Shown piece by piece: positions 33,489 to 44,446 of a DNA stretch of 64,000 bases. The notes below the pieces were generated by a model. That model worked only from the letters and a program-made list of their open reading frames with translations, did not search any database and was not told the DNA's origin. The stretch spans positions 4,278,001 through 4,342,000 of the forward strand of contig CM037878.1 of assembly GCA_021292165.1 (NCBI GenBank). The letters are read 5' to 3'. The position numbers and the translations under genes are program-made. Each line of letters starts with the position of its first letter. Within the stretch, counting starts at the first letter, position 1. Source of the DNA: Shinisaurus crocodilurus. Lineage: Eukaryota; Chordata; Lepidosauria; Squamata; Shinisauridae.

Positions 33489-33499
33489 ATGTGCACAAA

Positions 33500-34545
33500 C
33501 GGCAGAAAAGCCAGGAAGCCGCAGAACAAATGGTGGTTCTGGGAAAGGAGTGTGGCCTTCTGGGGAGAACTGGAAGACTGGACTGCGATTCCTGGAGGGC
33601 TGGACTTGCCCCCTAGGCCTGTACCCCGGCTCTAGAAACTGTTATGCGCTGCAGTGATACTTCCTCAGGAATGTGTCAAAGCTTAAAGGTGGGCAGAAAT
33701 AAGCCCCTCAACATGCCGGGGAAAACCTCAGACAAAAAATAACTGGTTTTTACCACAACCTGCTTTCCTCTCGGTTAAAACTGGGGCTGAGCTATTGAAA
33801 ATGCTCAAGAGAGAACGTTTGGGGTGCCGTTGGGCTTGAGGAAGGAGGAAGGAGGACCGAAATTTCAGGGAGAAGAGGTAAAATTCATGGGGCCAAAAAG
33901 GCAATGCCAACACCTGGAGAGGAGCTCCTTCTTCCCTCCCAGAATCCCCCACAGCTTCACAGTGACTCAGCATTGCTCCGATGTGGGTTTGGGGGAAGAA
34001 GCGAGAAGCCTCTCCAGAGCAGTGCTACAGCTTCACATGGTGTTGCTCCGGGGGGGGGGGGGGGGTTGCTTAAAAAATGGCTCCCCTCCCAGTGGCGGAA
34101 GTGAGTTTCATCTACCCTGACCACTGCATTTGACCCTCCCCTAAACAGCTAAGCTTATCCCCTCCCATTTGGGGGGGGGATTTTTTCCTCCTGCAAATGG
34201 GGCAGCAAAAGGTGTGTGCATTTGTGCGTGTGCGGGCATTTCACCCCAGCCCTATTTAAAGCACACAAGGGCTATTGTCCTTTTCCTGACGTCCACGTGC
34301 TCACGGCACGCGGCGAAGGATTCACGTAGAACCCACTTCAGCAAAAGCACTCGAGAGGCACTGCTTGGAAACCAGTTGCTTCCTGCCGTCTGCTCCATTT
34401 CTCCCTTCTTTCTTCAAACAGACATGTTTTTTAATTTGTCCATCCAGCAGCCCATCAAATCTGTCAAGGCTTGTGCGAGGGTGAGAGGTCCATGGTGGCT
34501 TCCTTCCTCCCCCCACCAAACCAGATGTTGAAAATGGAGTGCTGC
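33500..34545. other. No recognised feature
   Basis: Intronic DNA with G-runs at 34050 and 34171. No exon or repeat family identified. Confidence 0.4.
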
Positions 34546-34550
34546 CTGGA

Positions 34551-34932
34551 CACTAAAGGGATTGTCTATTCTGCTCTGGAAGTCAAACAACTAGGGCAGT
34601 GTTCTCCAACCTTGGGTCCCCAGATGTTTTTGGCCTACAACTCCCAGCATGCCCCAGCCAGCTATGCTGGCTGGGGCATGCTGGGAGTCGTAGGCCAAAA
34701 ACATCTGGGGACCCAAGGTTGGAGAACACTGAACTAGGGGATGTTTCGGGCTGTGACATGATGGAGAGACTATCATTTGGGGTTCCTCAGTGGAAAACTT
34801 CTCTTTCCTTCTCCTCTTTCTTCCAGGAAAGGCCCAAGCTAGGTAGGGCAGGCATTTCTACTGAGAGACAGAGGAGGCGCCTTCCGTGTGCTCTGAAACT
34901 GCTATGGGTAGATCTGATCTAACTGTTGAACC
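34551..34932 (+). repeat. Source segment of the sequence captured at 58.1 kb
   Basis: Excluding the MITE at 34597-34731 and one target copy, the 239 bp here align with 58119-58352 at roughly 95% identity by eye. No MITE sequence borders this copy, so it is the likely donor. Confidence 0.85.
34597..34731. mobile_element. Family A palindromic MITE, copy A6, with a known empty site
   Basis: 135 bp, exact 8-bp duplication aactaggg (34589-34596, 34732-34739). The paralogous segment at ~58160 has a single aactaggg and no MITE, which proves the insertion boundaries. Confidence 0.95.
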
Positions 34933-35044
34933 TGTGCTCTCAAAAGCAGTGGAAGTCCCTACATCAGACAGAGGATGGCTGATGGAGAGAAAGAAACAGC
35001 GGAAGGAAAAGGGTTGCCAACTAGCTCCTAGTAGGCACTAAAGG

Positions 35045-35359
35045 AAGGTTACAGACTGGGGGCCAAATAGGGTCTCTCCACAAGGGCCACATCTGGCTCT
35101 CTGGGGTTCCACAGATGGGCACGCATCCTTCCCCTGGTTCAATCACTGATCGTTTGGTGCTTTCACGGCTTTTTGTGCAGGCCCCCCCCCCTTCTAAAAG
35201 GCTGAGATGCCTCTCCTAAGGCTTAGTTACTGGCAGTAAGAGCTTGAAGCTACAATAGGCTGGTCTTTTTGGTCTTTTGACCCTGCCAGCTCTTGTCTTC
35301 AGCCCCGGCCACCCTCAGAATGAGGCCCCCAGGAGCCAAAAAGAGGTTCGACACCCCTG
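35045..35359. mobile_element. hAT-like family H element
   Basis: Shares atgcctctcctaaggcttag, gaatgaggcccccaggagcc and a gacacccctg end with 38996-39348. The left end is not precise. Confidence 0.55.
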
Positions 35360-35454
35360 GACCAGGAAAGGTACACAGGAAAGGGGCAGCCTTCTTGCCA
35401 GCGACTGTCGTACACAGTGCAAAGGTCTGCAGTGCAACCCTGTTGTGATACCTC

Positions 35455-35548
35455 AGGTACAAAGCATACTAGGCATATTTACTTGGGAATAAGTCTCCTG
35501 GGACTCCGCTGTGCTTGCTTCTGAGGAGGCATACGATTGGGCTGTAAA
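35455..35548. mobile_element. Family D short MITE (diverged)
   Basis: tttacttgggaataagtctc and cttctgaggaggcatacgat follow the family D layout. Confidence 0.55.
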
Positions 35549-36172
35549 AACCCCATTCAAAATGAACCATCAATGTGTTCAGAACCAGGGGTCTGTCACA
35601 GGACAGTGTTTTCAGACTCCTTCCCACAGAGGGGTCCCTCTTTTTGCCTGTTCCAGCAAAGCCAGTCGAGAGTCTTGTGGAACATTAAAGATAAATGGGG
35701 CGCAAAGACAGATCTGGTGATATCTTTTTTGATGGCCCCGTTTCTGCTGGCCGGGGGGTGGACACGTGCCAGCTTCTGTGTCTCACGCAATGCTTTTCTT
35801 GGAAGAATGGAAATGATCCATGGCTACAACGAGGGGGGAATACTCCTTAGCAATGCACCCCGTTCCTGCGGACTGCTTTGCGCTGCAGTGGTGCAGGCAA
35901 AAAGAGAGTGTTCAAGCAACAACAACAACAACACACATGAACACTGCACACCCTCCAAGGCCCTGGGCAGCAACGGGTCTTACAGGAGGTCAGTTTAGAG
36001 AAGGGGATGGAGGGTGATGGGCCAGGAACCCCCCCCCATCTTTCCCCAAAGGGGAACTGCCGAGGCTGCTTCTCACTCTTGCCTCTGAGCTGGCGGTGAG
36101 GGTAGGGGCATTGAGTCCTCCTTGGTGGGCTGGATTTGGCAGTGGCAGCCTCCGGTTGATATCCTCCTACCC

Positions 36173-36307
36173 CAGTGTTTCTCAACCTTGGGTCCCCAGA
36201 TGTTTTTGGCCTACAACTCCCAGCATGCCCCAGCCAGCATAGCTGGCTGGGGCATGCTGGGAGTTGTAGGCCAAAAACATCTGGGGACCCAAGGTTGAGA
36301 AACACTG
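36173..36307. mobile_element. Family A palindromic MITE, copy A7
   Basis: 135 bp near-perfect palindrome. Flanks tcctaccc / ccctaccc agree at 7 of 8. Confidence 0.9.
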
Positions 36308-36337
36308 CCCTACCCTAAGGTTCTTCAGAACTTCCTT

Positions 36338-36420
36338 GCTGAGACAGACTAAAGGTCCACCTAGTCCAGCATTCCTGTTGCCAACAGTGGCCAGGATGCT
36401 CCAATCTTCTTCTACTTCTA
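36338..36420 (-). mobile_element. CR1/L3-like 3' fragment
   Basis: aaaggtccacctagtccagc and caacagtggccaggatgctc are shared with the start of the 43762 copy. Confidence 0.6.
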
Positions 36421-36424
36421 CTCA

Positions 36425-36930
36425 GATATCCGCGATCCACCAGAATCCGGTTTGAACCGGATTTTTTTGGAACCCCTCTGCTCGGGTACAAGTTACAACC
36501 CAGTACCTAAGAGTCACTGAGTCACTAAGAGTCACTGAGGTATCGTCTGATTATGCAGCTAGTACCTAGTAGTGCTACTCTTTGTAACTGTTCTATCGTG
36601 ATCTTATCATCAATACCAGTTGCACTCAAGTGTTTTTTTCTAGCCCTTTTGGGATTGCCCCCTAACGCTCCTAACATTACTGGAATCACAATTGTTCTTT
36701 TCTCCCAGAGATGCTGTACTTCAGTTTTCAAATCCTGATATTCCGCCGCGATCTTTTCAATCTCTCTTTCTTCTACCCGGCGATCACCTGGGATCGCCAC
36801 GTCAGTCAGCTTAACTAAGTTTTTCTCAACCGCAGTGATGCCTGGGGTATTGTGCTCGAGCCTCTTATCAGTTTGGATTTTAAAGTCCCACAAGATCTTA
36901 ACTGTCTTTCCTTCATTCTCAACCACCTTT
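36425..36930 (-). mobile_element. R2/R4-type LINE, C-terminal endonuclease region
   Basis: Minus-strand frame (36525-36926) reads VKILWDFKIQTDKRLEHNTP, TDVAIPGDRRVEEREIEKIA and TIEQLQRVALLGTSCI. I recognise this as the C-terminus of non-LTR elements with a restriction-like endonuclease; R4 is known in lizards. The usual PD of the active site appears as PG (TPGIT), so it looks inactive. The 3' end is at about 36425. Confidence 0.6.
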
Positions 36931-36944
36931 TCAGGTGGTTGAGA

Positions 36945-37020
36945 ATGAATGGATGATGATGATGATGATTTTCATTTCTATACTGCCCAATAGCTGAAGC
37001 TCTCTGGGCAGTTCACACCA
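36945..37020 (-). mobile_element. L2 3' tail
   Basis: (gat)n, then ctgcccaatagctgaagctc, the L2 end motif, between the two R4-like tails. Confidence 0.75.
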
Positions 37021-37044
37021 AAAATGGGATCTTCCGTGTACAAT

Positions 37045-37283
37045 CTGCGCTCGATATCCACGATTCCAGTAATGTTAGGAGCATTAGGGGCAATCCCAAA
37101 AAACACTTGAGTGCAACTGGTATTGATGATAAGATCACGATAGAACAGTTACAAAGAGTAGCACTACTAGGTACCAGCTGCATAATCAGACGATGCCTCA
37201 GTGACTCTTAGGTACTGGGTTGTACCCAAGCAGAGGGGTTCCAAAAAATCCGGTCCAAACATCTGGTGGATCGTGGATATCTG
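37045..37283 (+). mobile_element. R4-like LINE 3' end, opposite orientation
   Basis: Reverse complement of 36425-36690, minus an 11-bp block (ctagccctttt). It keeps the frame TIEQLQRVALLGTRCIIRRC on the plus strand. Either an inverted duplication or a second insertion of the same subfamily. Confidence 0.7.
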
Positions 37284-37289
37284 TCACCG

Positions 37290-37460
37290 CCGTTGACAGA
37301 GCCATCTGCCGCCCCCTGCCCTGTCCGGCCACATCCTCCTAACCCACCCGGTCTGCTTCGGCGATGGCAGACACAGGTTGTGCGAGTCACGCAAAGGTTG
37401 GTACTAAAATCAGAAGCAGAAGAAAGGGACACGGAGTCTTTTCATCCTCTCTGAATGGCT
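37290..37460 (+). repeat. Segments A and B of a local mosaic
   Basis: A (37290-37375, gccatctgccgccccctgcc ...) and B (37376-37460, ttgtgcgagtcacgcaaagg ...) recur as reverse complements at 38743-38823 and 38474-38550. Confidence 0.85.
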
Positions 37461-37464
37461 TGAT

Positions 37465-37975
37465 TTGGCAGGTGCCTCGAGCCGCTCAACCGAGCCGCGT
37501 GGAACTCTGTTTGTGAACAGTGGCATCTCATTACCCTCTGTCCATTCTTCACCGGGGGAATGATTTTTTCTAGCCTTGAGATTCCACAGTCAAGGTGATC
37601 CCGATGCTTCGCCTGGCAAGCGGGCCCTGAGCTCCCGCCGTGACACAGCTCTCTCCCCTTCTCACTCTGCACTGAAATTCTCACCTTCCCCGCCCCTCGG
37701 CTGCCCCCAAATGCTTCCCCCGCATGCCTTTCTTACCCTGCGCTTACAGGCCAACAAGCACGGTCGGCCTGTGCCAACAGGAACTGCTGTCCTAAGAAGG
37801 TGCTGCAGCGGTGCGTCTTTTCTTAATTCGAGCGAGCGCACTGTGCAAAGGCAACTCTCTGTTGTCTTTTGAAGCAGGAGAGTCACGAAGAAGCTTTTTC
37901 CATATCGCTTGTAGTGCCAAATCGATGTCTCCCTCCCTCCGACGCAGGTGCCTGTAGGTTTTCATAGCTGAGGCC
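37465..37975. other. No recognised feature
   Basis: Intronic DNA between the mosaic source segments and a MITE. No exon or known repeat. Confidence 0.4.
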
Positions 37976-37977
37976 AC

Positions 37978-38121
37978 TTAAGGTGCAATCCTGTGCAAGT
38001 TTAGGCAGGGGAAAAAAGGCCTACAACTCCCAGCATGCCCCAGCCAGCATAGCTGGCTGGGGCATGCTGGGAGTTGTAGGCCTTTTTTTCCTGTCTAAAC
38101 TCGCACAGGATTGCACCCTTA
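37978..38121. mobile_element. Family B palindromic MITE, full length
   Basis: Ends ttaaggtgcaatcctgtgca / tgcacaggattgcaccc(tta). Its 65-bp central palindrome is identical to that of family A apart from one loop base. Confidence 0.88.
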
Positions 38122-38387
38122 CTTGATGAACCCTCCTCCTGCTGCTACCACTAAGGAGTGATAGGAATTTCACTTATGTTGGCAAAGCATTCGCAAACCC
38201 CGAACATGAACGAGCGCAGGAGCACATGTTCTCTGAAACTGTTTTGCAAATTCCTGAACCTGCGTTCACATTAGGAAAATGCACACTTTTAAAAATGCGA
38301 TTTGTTGTTGTTGCAAAAATGCACATTTTCACGCTTGATGGAGGAAAAGTGAGCAGACGAGTGCAGTCTTTTTTTAAAAAATGCACT

Positions 38388-38475
38388 TGTTCCCCATGTT
38401 CGATTGTGCGCTCTCTCTTTTTTTTTTTGTTGCTTTGTTCAAAGAGGACAAGTGTGCATTTCAAAAAAATGACAG
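38388..38475 (+). repeat. Segment C of the local mosaic
   Basis: cttgttccccatgttcgatt ... aagtgtgcatttcaaaaaaa. The reverse complement is at 38824-38915. Confidence 0.85.
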
Positions 38476-38915
38476 CCATTCAGAGAGGATGAAAAGACTC
38501 CGTGTCCCTTTCTTCTGCTTCTGATTTTAGTACACAACCTGTGCGTGACTCGCACAAAAATTGGTGTGGTTAGGGGGAAGGGGTGTGGCCAGGAAAAGGG
38601 GGTGTGGCCATTTTGGGAAACCCGGTGGCTCTGTTCGGACCCCAGGAGGGCAAGACGTGGCTTGCAGGTCTGAGGTTTCTCAGCCCTGCTGTACAGCATC
38701 TATATGGGCGAACAAGCCATTTTCATGATAGACAAGATTCCCTGAATCTGTGCCTGCCATCGCCGAAGCAGACCGGGGGGTTAGGAGGATGTGACTGGAC
38801 AGGGCAGGGGGCGGCAGATGGGTCTGTCATTTTTTTTGAAATGCACACTTGTCCTCTTTGAACAAAGCAAAAAAAAAAAAAGAGAGAGAGAGCGCAATCG
38901 AACATGGGGAACAAG
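38474..38915 (-). repeat. Mosaic insert: B', D, A', C', all inverted local copies
   Basis: In plus-strand order: 38474-38550 is inverted B, 38557-38742 is an inverted copy of 38936-39130, 38743-38823 is inverted A, and 38824-38915 is inverted C. Junctions are abrupt. Confidence 0.85.
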
Positions 38916-38995
38916 GCTTACGAGCATCAAGGTGCTGTTCAGGGAATATTGCCTATCATGAAAATGGCTTGTTCGCCCATATAGATGCTGTACAG

Positions 38996-39348
38996 CAGGG
39001 CTGAGAAACCTCAGACCTGCAAGCCACGTCTTGCCCTCCTGGGGTCCGAACAGAGCCACCGGGTTTCCCAAAATGGCCACACCCCCTTTTCCTGGCCACA
39101 CCCCTTTCCCCTAACCACACCAATTTTTGGCGGTGTCCAGATTTTGCATGGCTTCTTTTTCATTCAGAAAGACGGAAACGCCTCCCGAAAGGCTTCGTTA
39201 CTGGCAGGAAGAGGTTTAAGTTACAATAGGTTGGTATTTTGGGCTTGCCACGTTTGCCTCTGGCTCCACCCACCACTGGAATAAGGCCCCCGAGAGGTTC
39301 TCTGAGATGGAATGTGGCCCTTGGGCTAAAAGAGGATGCTCACCCCAG
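38996..39348. mobile_element. hAT-like family H element, complete
   Basis: 353 bp beginning cagggctgagaaacctcaga and ending gaggatgctcaccccag, with an exact 8-bp duplication ctgtacag (38988-38995, 39349-39356). This marks the right-hand segment D' as the original and the copy at 38557-38742 as derived. Confidence 0.85.
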
Positions 39349-39717
39349 CTGTACAGAGTATAGATTCAACGGCTGTGCACGCATTAAACCTCCATGCGCA
39401 CACCATACGCGGAGGGGGACTGCGCCTGCTAACAATGCCCCCGATGCCTGCCCTCTCTGAGCCAGAGGCAGGAAAGCCTCCAGGTATAGATCAGTATGCG
39501 TGGAGTCTTCCTCGTGCCCTGGAACGCTGATTGTGCAGAGCTCCGGGAACAAAAGGAAACCTCCACACATAGAGGTCTACACGCAAGCGCTCCCCCGCCT
39601 CGGACATGCACGCTAATGCACAGGCAGTGGGGGTCCGGGGAGTCACACTTTGTTGGGGTCGAGGCTCCAGGCAGGGCTCTGCAGTGCCTTCCTACACAGT
39701 TTTTCCCCTTCTTCACA

Positions 39718-40078
39718 TCAGTGGTCTGGACACCGTGCTTCTGCTAATGCAGCCTAAGATTGCATTCACCTTCTTAGCAGCTGCATCACAACGCGGGCTC
39801 ATGTTTGACTTATGATCAACTGAGAGAGCTTAGTTTTTACATGTACAGTTGCCAGTTCTCCCCCATCCTATATGTTGTGCCTTGATTTTTTTTCTATTTT
39901 TTATTTTTGGGGACGCCTTAATGCAGGACTCTACATTTTTCTCTGCGGAATTTTGATTTTCCCTATGTTCCAGCCTGTCAAGAGAGCTTTGAAGCTTGAT
40001 TCTGCCTTCTATGGTATGAGCTGGCCCTCCCGGCTTTGGGCCATCTGCAAATTTGATCAGCAAATCTGACCAGGAGCA
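39718..40078 (-). mobile_element. CR1-like LINE, older and more 5' part
   Basis: gcagcctaagattgcattca and cagctgcatcacaacg correspond to the KKANAILGC / CDVAAKKA region of CR1. Then tgagctggccctcccggctt and gccatctgcaaatttgatca. 40080-40740 shows no recognised feature. Confidence 0.7.
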
Positions 40079-40749
40079 TTCTTAACCTTCAGCTGCAAAG
40101 TACGGCTTGCATTTCAAGAGGCCTGCAATATCAGCAATTGCAAGAGCGGGCCATGTGGTAAGTCCCCTCACCCCTGTAAAACGCTTCCAGGCAAGGCTTG
40201 GTCTCTGATCAGACCACTCCTGGGCACAGATTTGCCTCACTTTGCCTCTGCTTTCTCCTTTGCCCCTTGGCACTCAGGCGTGGCTGGCTCCAAGTATGCT
40301 TCCCACCCACCCCAAAGGTCTGACAGCACACAAAATAAGAGTTGGGCATGAAAGCAATTATTGTCGCAAAACAGAATGCCACTGTAGGAATTCAGCTACT
40401 GCAATACAGGACTAGCTCCAATCCCCAGGAGATGTTGACTTTGGACTCACCAAGAAGAGGGCAGAATTCAGTTTCCTGAAAACATTTGGGGGGTGTACTT
40501 GACAGGAACAATGCGTGTGTATGTGTGTCCTTGGGGCTCGCCGCAGTCTAGCTCTGGCCTGTTACCCCTTGTGCAACTGGTGCTCTATTTCCACTGCAAG
40601 CCTGGCAGATTTGGTTCCATGCTTCAAGGGAGCCGTCTAGGCTACCGTAGCAACCTGCTGCACACCCTGTCAGCTGACCCCCAAAGGCCAATTGCAGCAC
40701 ACCAGGCCCTATAAAACATCATCATCTTCTCCTGGGTCCACAACTGTCA

Positions 40750-41520
40750 CTCGAGGCACAGGTGAACTCGGTGGCACGGAGCACCTTTTATCAGCTTAGG
40801 CTGATATACCAACTACGTCCTTATCTGGACAGAGATAGCCTAGCTACAGTTATCCATGCTCTGGTAACCTCTCGTCTGGATTACTGCAATGCGTTATACG
40901 TGGGGCTGCCTTTGAAAACGGTCCGGAAACTTCAGCTGGTCCAAAATAGGGCAGCGAGATTGTTAACGGGGACTGGCTGACGAGAACATATTATGCCAGT
41001 GCTTTCTCATCTGCACTGGCTGCCAGTCTGTTTCCGGGCCTGATTCAAATTGCTGGTACTAACACTCAAAGCCCTAAACGGCTTGGGACCAGGGTATCTG
41101 AAGGATCGTCTCCTCCCGTATGTACCTGCCCGGACATTAAGATCTGCATCAGCGGTCCTTCTCCGAGAGCCCCTGCCAAAGGAAGTGAGGCAGGTGGCTA
41201 CCAGGAGGAGGAGGGCCTTTTCTGCTGTGGCACCCCGGTTATGGAATGAGCTCCCCAAAGAGGTTTGCCTGGCGCCTACTTTGTATTCTTTCCGGCACCA
41301 GGTGAAGACCTTTCTATTCTCCCAGGCATTTTAATCATCTTCATTCTGTAGTTGTTTTTAACTCTGTTATTGTAACTGTTGCTGCTAGCTCTGCTGTTTG
41401 TTTTAATCTGTGATTTTAAATTTTATATTTATTTTATATTGTATTTTATGGTTTTAAGTGTTGTAAACCGCCCAGAGAGCTTCGGCTATCGGGCGGTATA
41501 AAAATGTATTAAATTAATAA
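40750..41520 (+). mobile_element. L2-clade LINE, C-terminal ORF2 and 3' end
   Basis: Reads STFYQLRLIYQLRPYLDRDS and LDYCNALYVGLPLKTVRKLQ, then a stop (GTG*), and continues LKALNGLGPGYLKDRL to NELPKEVCLAPTLYSFRHQV. A 3' UTR follows with taaaccgcccagagagcttc. Confidence 0.9.
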
Positions 41521-41524
41521 TCTG

Positions 41525-42375
41525 CCTCAGGATGTGCCCCTCACTCTGAGCAGCTTCAGCAGAATGCTGCCTCAGGCCCCGATTCCTTTCCCTGGTTGCT
41601 GCCTTGGATCGTGACCCCTGCCTGGGCTTTGACGTTGCACCTTCTTCCATCTCCTCTGATCCTTTTTTTCTCCTGCTCTAGAGTTCATCCTCTCTTGCCT
41701 GCCACTGACTTCTAGAGACTGACTTTTGCTGACATTAATATTCCTTTTCGACATCTGCAAAACAGAACATCCCCCCCCCAAAAAACCCCCCAATCGTAAG
41801 CGTTTTGGTGGCACCCCTTTCCCGACAGAGGGAGCAACACGATCCTGGGTGAAATTCTGGAAGGGCTCACGTGCGCCTCGGCTTTGAGAGCTCGCAGCAG
41901 TTGAATGAATTTCGTATTTCTTATTTTTCAAGTAGTCACTTAGAATTCTTCAGACTCTTTGGGAAACAAACATAATAGTCTTAATGATCCCACTGAGCAG
42001 TTAAAATTCAAATTGCCGAGCACAGATAGTGTCGCACCGACAACCACTTTCTGTAAATTACTCTCCAATTTGGTTTGTGATAAAAACAAAAATAAAATAT
42101 TTTTAAATGCATACACACACACATGCTTTCTTTTGCATCTGATTTACATTCTTCCCTGGTTGCTATTCTCCCCCCCCCATCTGTTTTATGGGGAAAAATA
42201 GCATGTGAACACACACACACACACCTATTCTTTTGCAGTACAGAACCAGCATCTGGTTTCTTTCTATCCAATCCACCCAGAGGTCCTTTTGTTCAAGCCA
42301 CGTTTGACACCAAGAGAATAGCATTGGCAGATTTGCGCACCGGGAGACAAGTGTTCAAATTGTTGTTATTATTAT
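41525..42375. other. No recognised feature
   Basis: Contains short CA runs (42113-42122, 42211-42223) and a C-run. No exon or named repeat. Confidence 0.4.
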
Positions 42376-42379
42376 TATC

Positions 42380-42463
42380 CAGTGCAATCCTATGCCTGAA
42401 TGCTCAGAAGTAAGTTCTACCGAGTTCAATGGGTCTTACTCCCAAGTAAGTGTGTATGGCATC
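42380..42463. mobile_element. Family D short MITE
   Basis: agtgcaatcctatgcctgaa, ctcagaagtaagttctaccg, gggtcttactcccaagtaag, gtgtatggc: the typical imperfect palindrome. Confidence 0.75.
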
Positions 42464-42464
42464 G

Positions 42465-43755
42465 GGCGGTAAGTTATTTTTGCCCTGCTGAGCCCTCACC
42501 ACAAGCCAGCTCACAAATTAAGAAATTAGCATCAAAACATTAATACCAGACAATGAAAGATGTTGCCACGGCTTGTATTTCCGAGCTCGGGAATATGGGA
42601 CTCGGGGACTTGTAATTTTCACCCTTGTAATGGGGGCTGAGTGCCTGTGGGCTTAGAAATCAATTTGGAATGGCTTGGAAATAAATGCAGCTTTCCCAAC
42701 GATATTTTGGGAAATAGCTTATTCTGAGCCAGTCCAATCCGAGCGTGGGGGAGCTCATCCGCCACTAGTTCAAATCCCACCATAGCCATGGGCTCCACTG
42801 TGCAATCTTGGCTGCTTCATTATCTCTCTGCCTCAGTTCCCCATGTGTAAATAGGTAGCCACACGTGTAGTGTTTCCTGGACTAGCGGGGTGTGGGATGA
42901 CTGGCGTTGGAGAAGGAAAGAGCAGCTGCTTCTCAGCCTGCAGTGAAATATACAGAGCTTCAGTCAGGGGAGAAAAAAAAAAAGTTGGCAATCATATCAG
43001 TAAAACGACAACTGTTAACTTCCTCACAGGGTTCTTGCTTGGGGGAAAAACATTAATGATTTTTAAGTGCTCTGCAAATTAAAAGCGACATGCAAAAGAG
43101 GTAGCAAGTCTTGGCACAAAGAAAGCATTGCAGGGAGCACTCACCCTCCAAATCCAGGATGCATTTTGGGGAATGCTTAGGGAGACACTGGAAAGTATCT
43201 CCTCATGCACATGACATGTCTTTGCTTAACCCCCTTCCCCTTCCCAATGATTAAGGTCCTCAACGCATATCGCTAACGGCAGACCCCTTTCTTCCCCAGT
43301 TCTATCCTGCTTCAGCTTCCGGTCCTCACTTTTTACAGTGTCTCTTGGAATTCTCCCCGAACGCAGTGCTGGCATGGTGGCCAACCTTCTCTCTCTCTCT
43401 CTCCACCCTCACCTGTCCCAAACCCCATAGCTCAATTTGACAGGGAGAAAAAAAGAGGGTGAATTCACAACAAACCTTTTAGAAAAGGTGCAGTCTGTCT
43501 CGCACATACATGACTAACTTACCTCCTGGCTTAGCTTGTGAGGGAGCCAAGTTCTGCTGATCTTTACTAGCCTACTCGCTCTTCCAGCTCCTTTGACTGT
43601 AGGCAAGCCGTCAGCATTGCTGGCTACTAAGCAGTCATTTTGGCTTGTTGGGGCACACCATGCGTCTTCTGATGGGGAGCTGAGATGGGGAGACCCTCTG
43701 GCTGGACCTTAACCCTGAATTGTCCTGAATAGTAAACTTCTAGCACTTTGGGGTG
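42465..43755. other. No recognised feature
   Basis: 42465-42720 is AT-rich and repeat-poor. A (TC)n run is at 43389-43403. No exon recognised. Confidence 0.4.
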
Positions 43756-43761
43756 AACACA

Positions 43762-44075
43762 GAACATAAGAAGAGCCATGGTGGATCAGACCAAGGGTCC
43801 ATCTAGTCCAGCATTCTCTTCACGCAGAGGCCAACCAGCTGCCCACAGGATCCCACAAGCAGGACACGAGTGTAATAGCACCTTCCCACCCATGGGAGTA
43901 CATAGGCATACTGGAAGAAGCATACAGCCAAACAGGACTAGCAGCCGTTGATAGCCTTCTCCTCCATAAATTTGTCTAATCCCCTTTTAAAGCTGCCCCA
44001 GCTGGTGGCCATCACCACATCGTGTGGAAGTGAATTCCATAGTTTAACTACGCGCTGTGTGAAGAAGGGTGGCGG
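43762..44075 (-). mobile_element. CR1/L3-like LINE 3' end
   Basis: gaacataagaagagccatgg, ggtccatctagtccagcatt, tacataggcatactggaaga and aatttgtctaatcccctttt, through gcgctgtgtgaagaag. Confidence 0.75.
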
Positions 44076-44216
44076 GAGAGGATCTTCTCAGCCTGATCCT
44101 GCAAACACTCAAACCCTATTCAGGCGAAGTAAACACACCAGGAAGGGGCGTGGGGGATGAGCATACTAGCTCCACCCCCTCTGTCCCTGTTTTGATGCAC
44201 TCGATGTGTAGAGCAT

Positions 44217-44280
44217 GGAGGCTCTCCCCGTGATTTGGAACCCTAGGAAATTAGGGTCCCGAGTCATGGGGAGAGCCTCC
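44217..44280 (+). other. 64-nt near-perfect hairpin
   Basis: 29-nt arms (44217-44245, 44252-44280) with a 6-nt loop ggaaat. On the plus strand 28 of 29 positions pair, three of them G:U, with a single A-C mismatch. Size and shape resemble a microRNA precursor, but it could equally be a tiny palindromic repeat. Confidence 0.4.
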
Positions 44281-44446
44281 GTGGATGGAAGTTGCTCTCG
44301 CCTTCAGAAAACCACCCTCCATTTGCAGCAGGTGATGGGAACAAGTGAGGAGGAGGAGGAGGAGGAGGCGGGGCTAGCGCACACATCTCCCCTCCCCCTC
44401 CTCATGCATTTACCCATATTTAGAACGCCTGCACCGGGCAGGGCAG

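Noticed and set aside
36525..36926. 133-codon minus-strand frame that could be taken as a host protein
   Set aside because: It matches the C-terminus of non-LTR retrotransposons with a restriction-like endonuclease and lacks splice-flanked structure.
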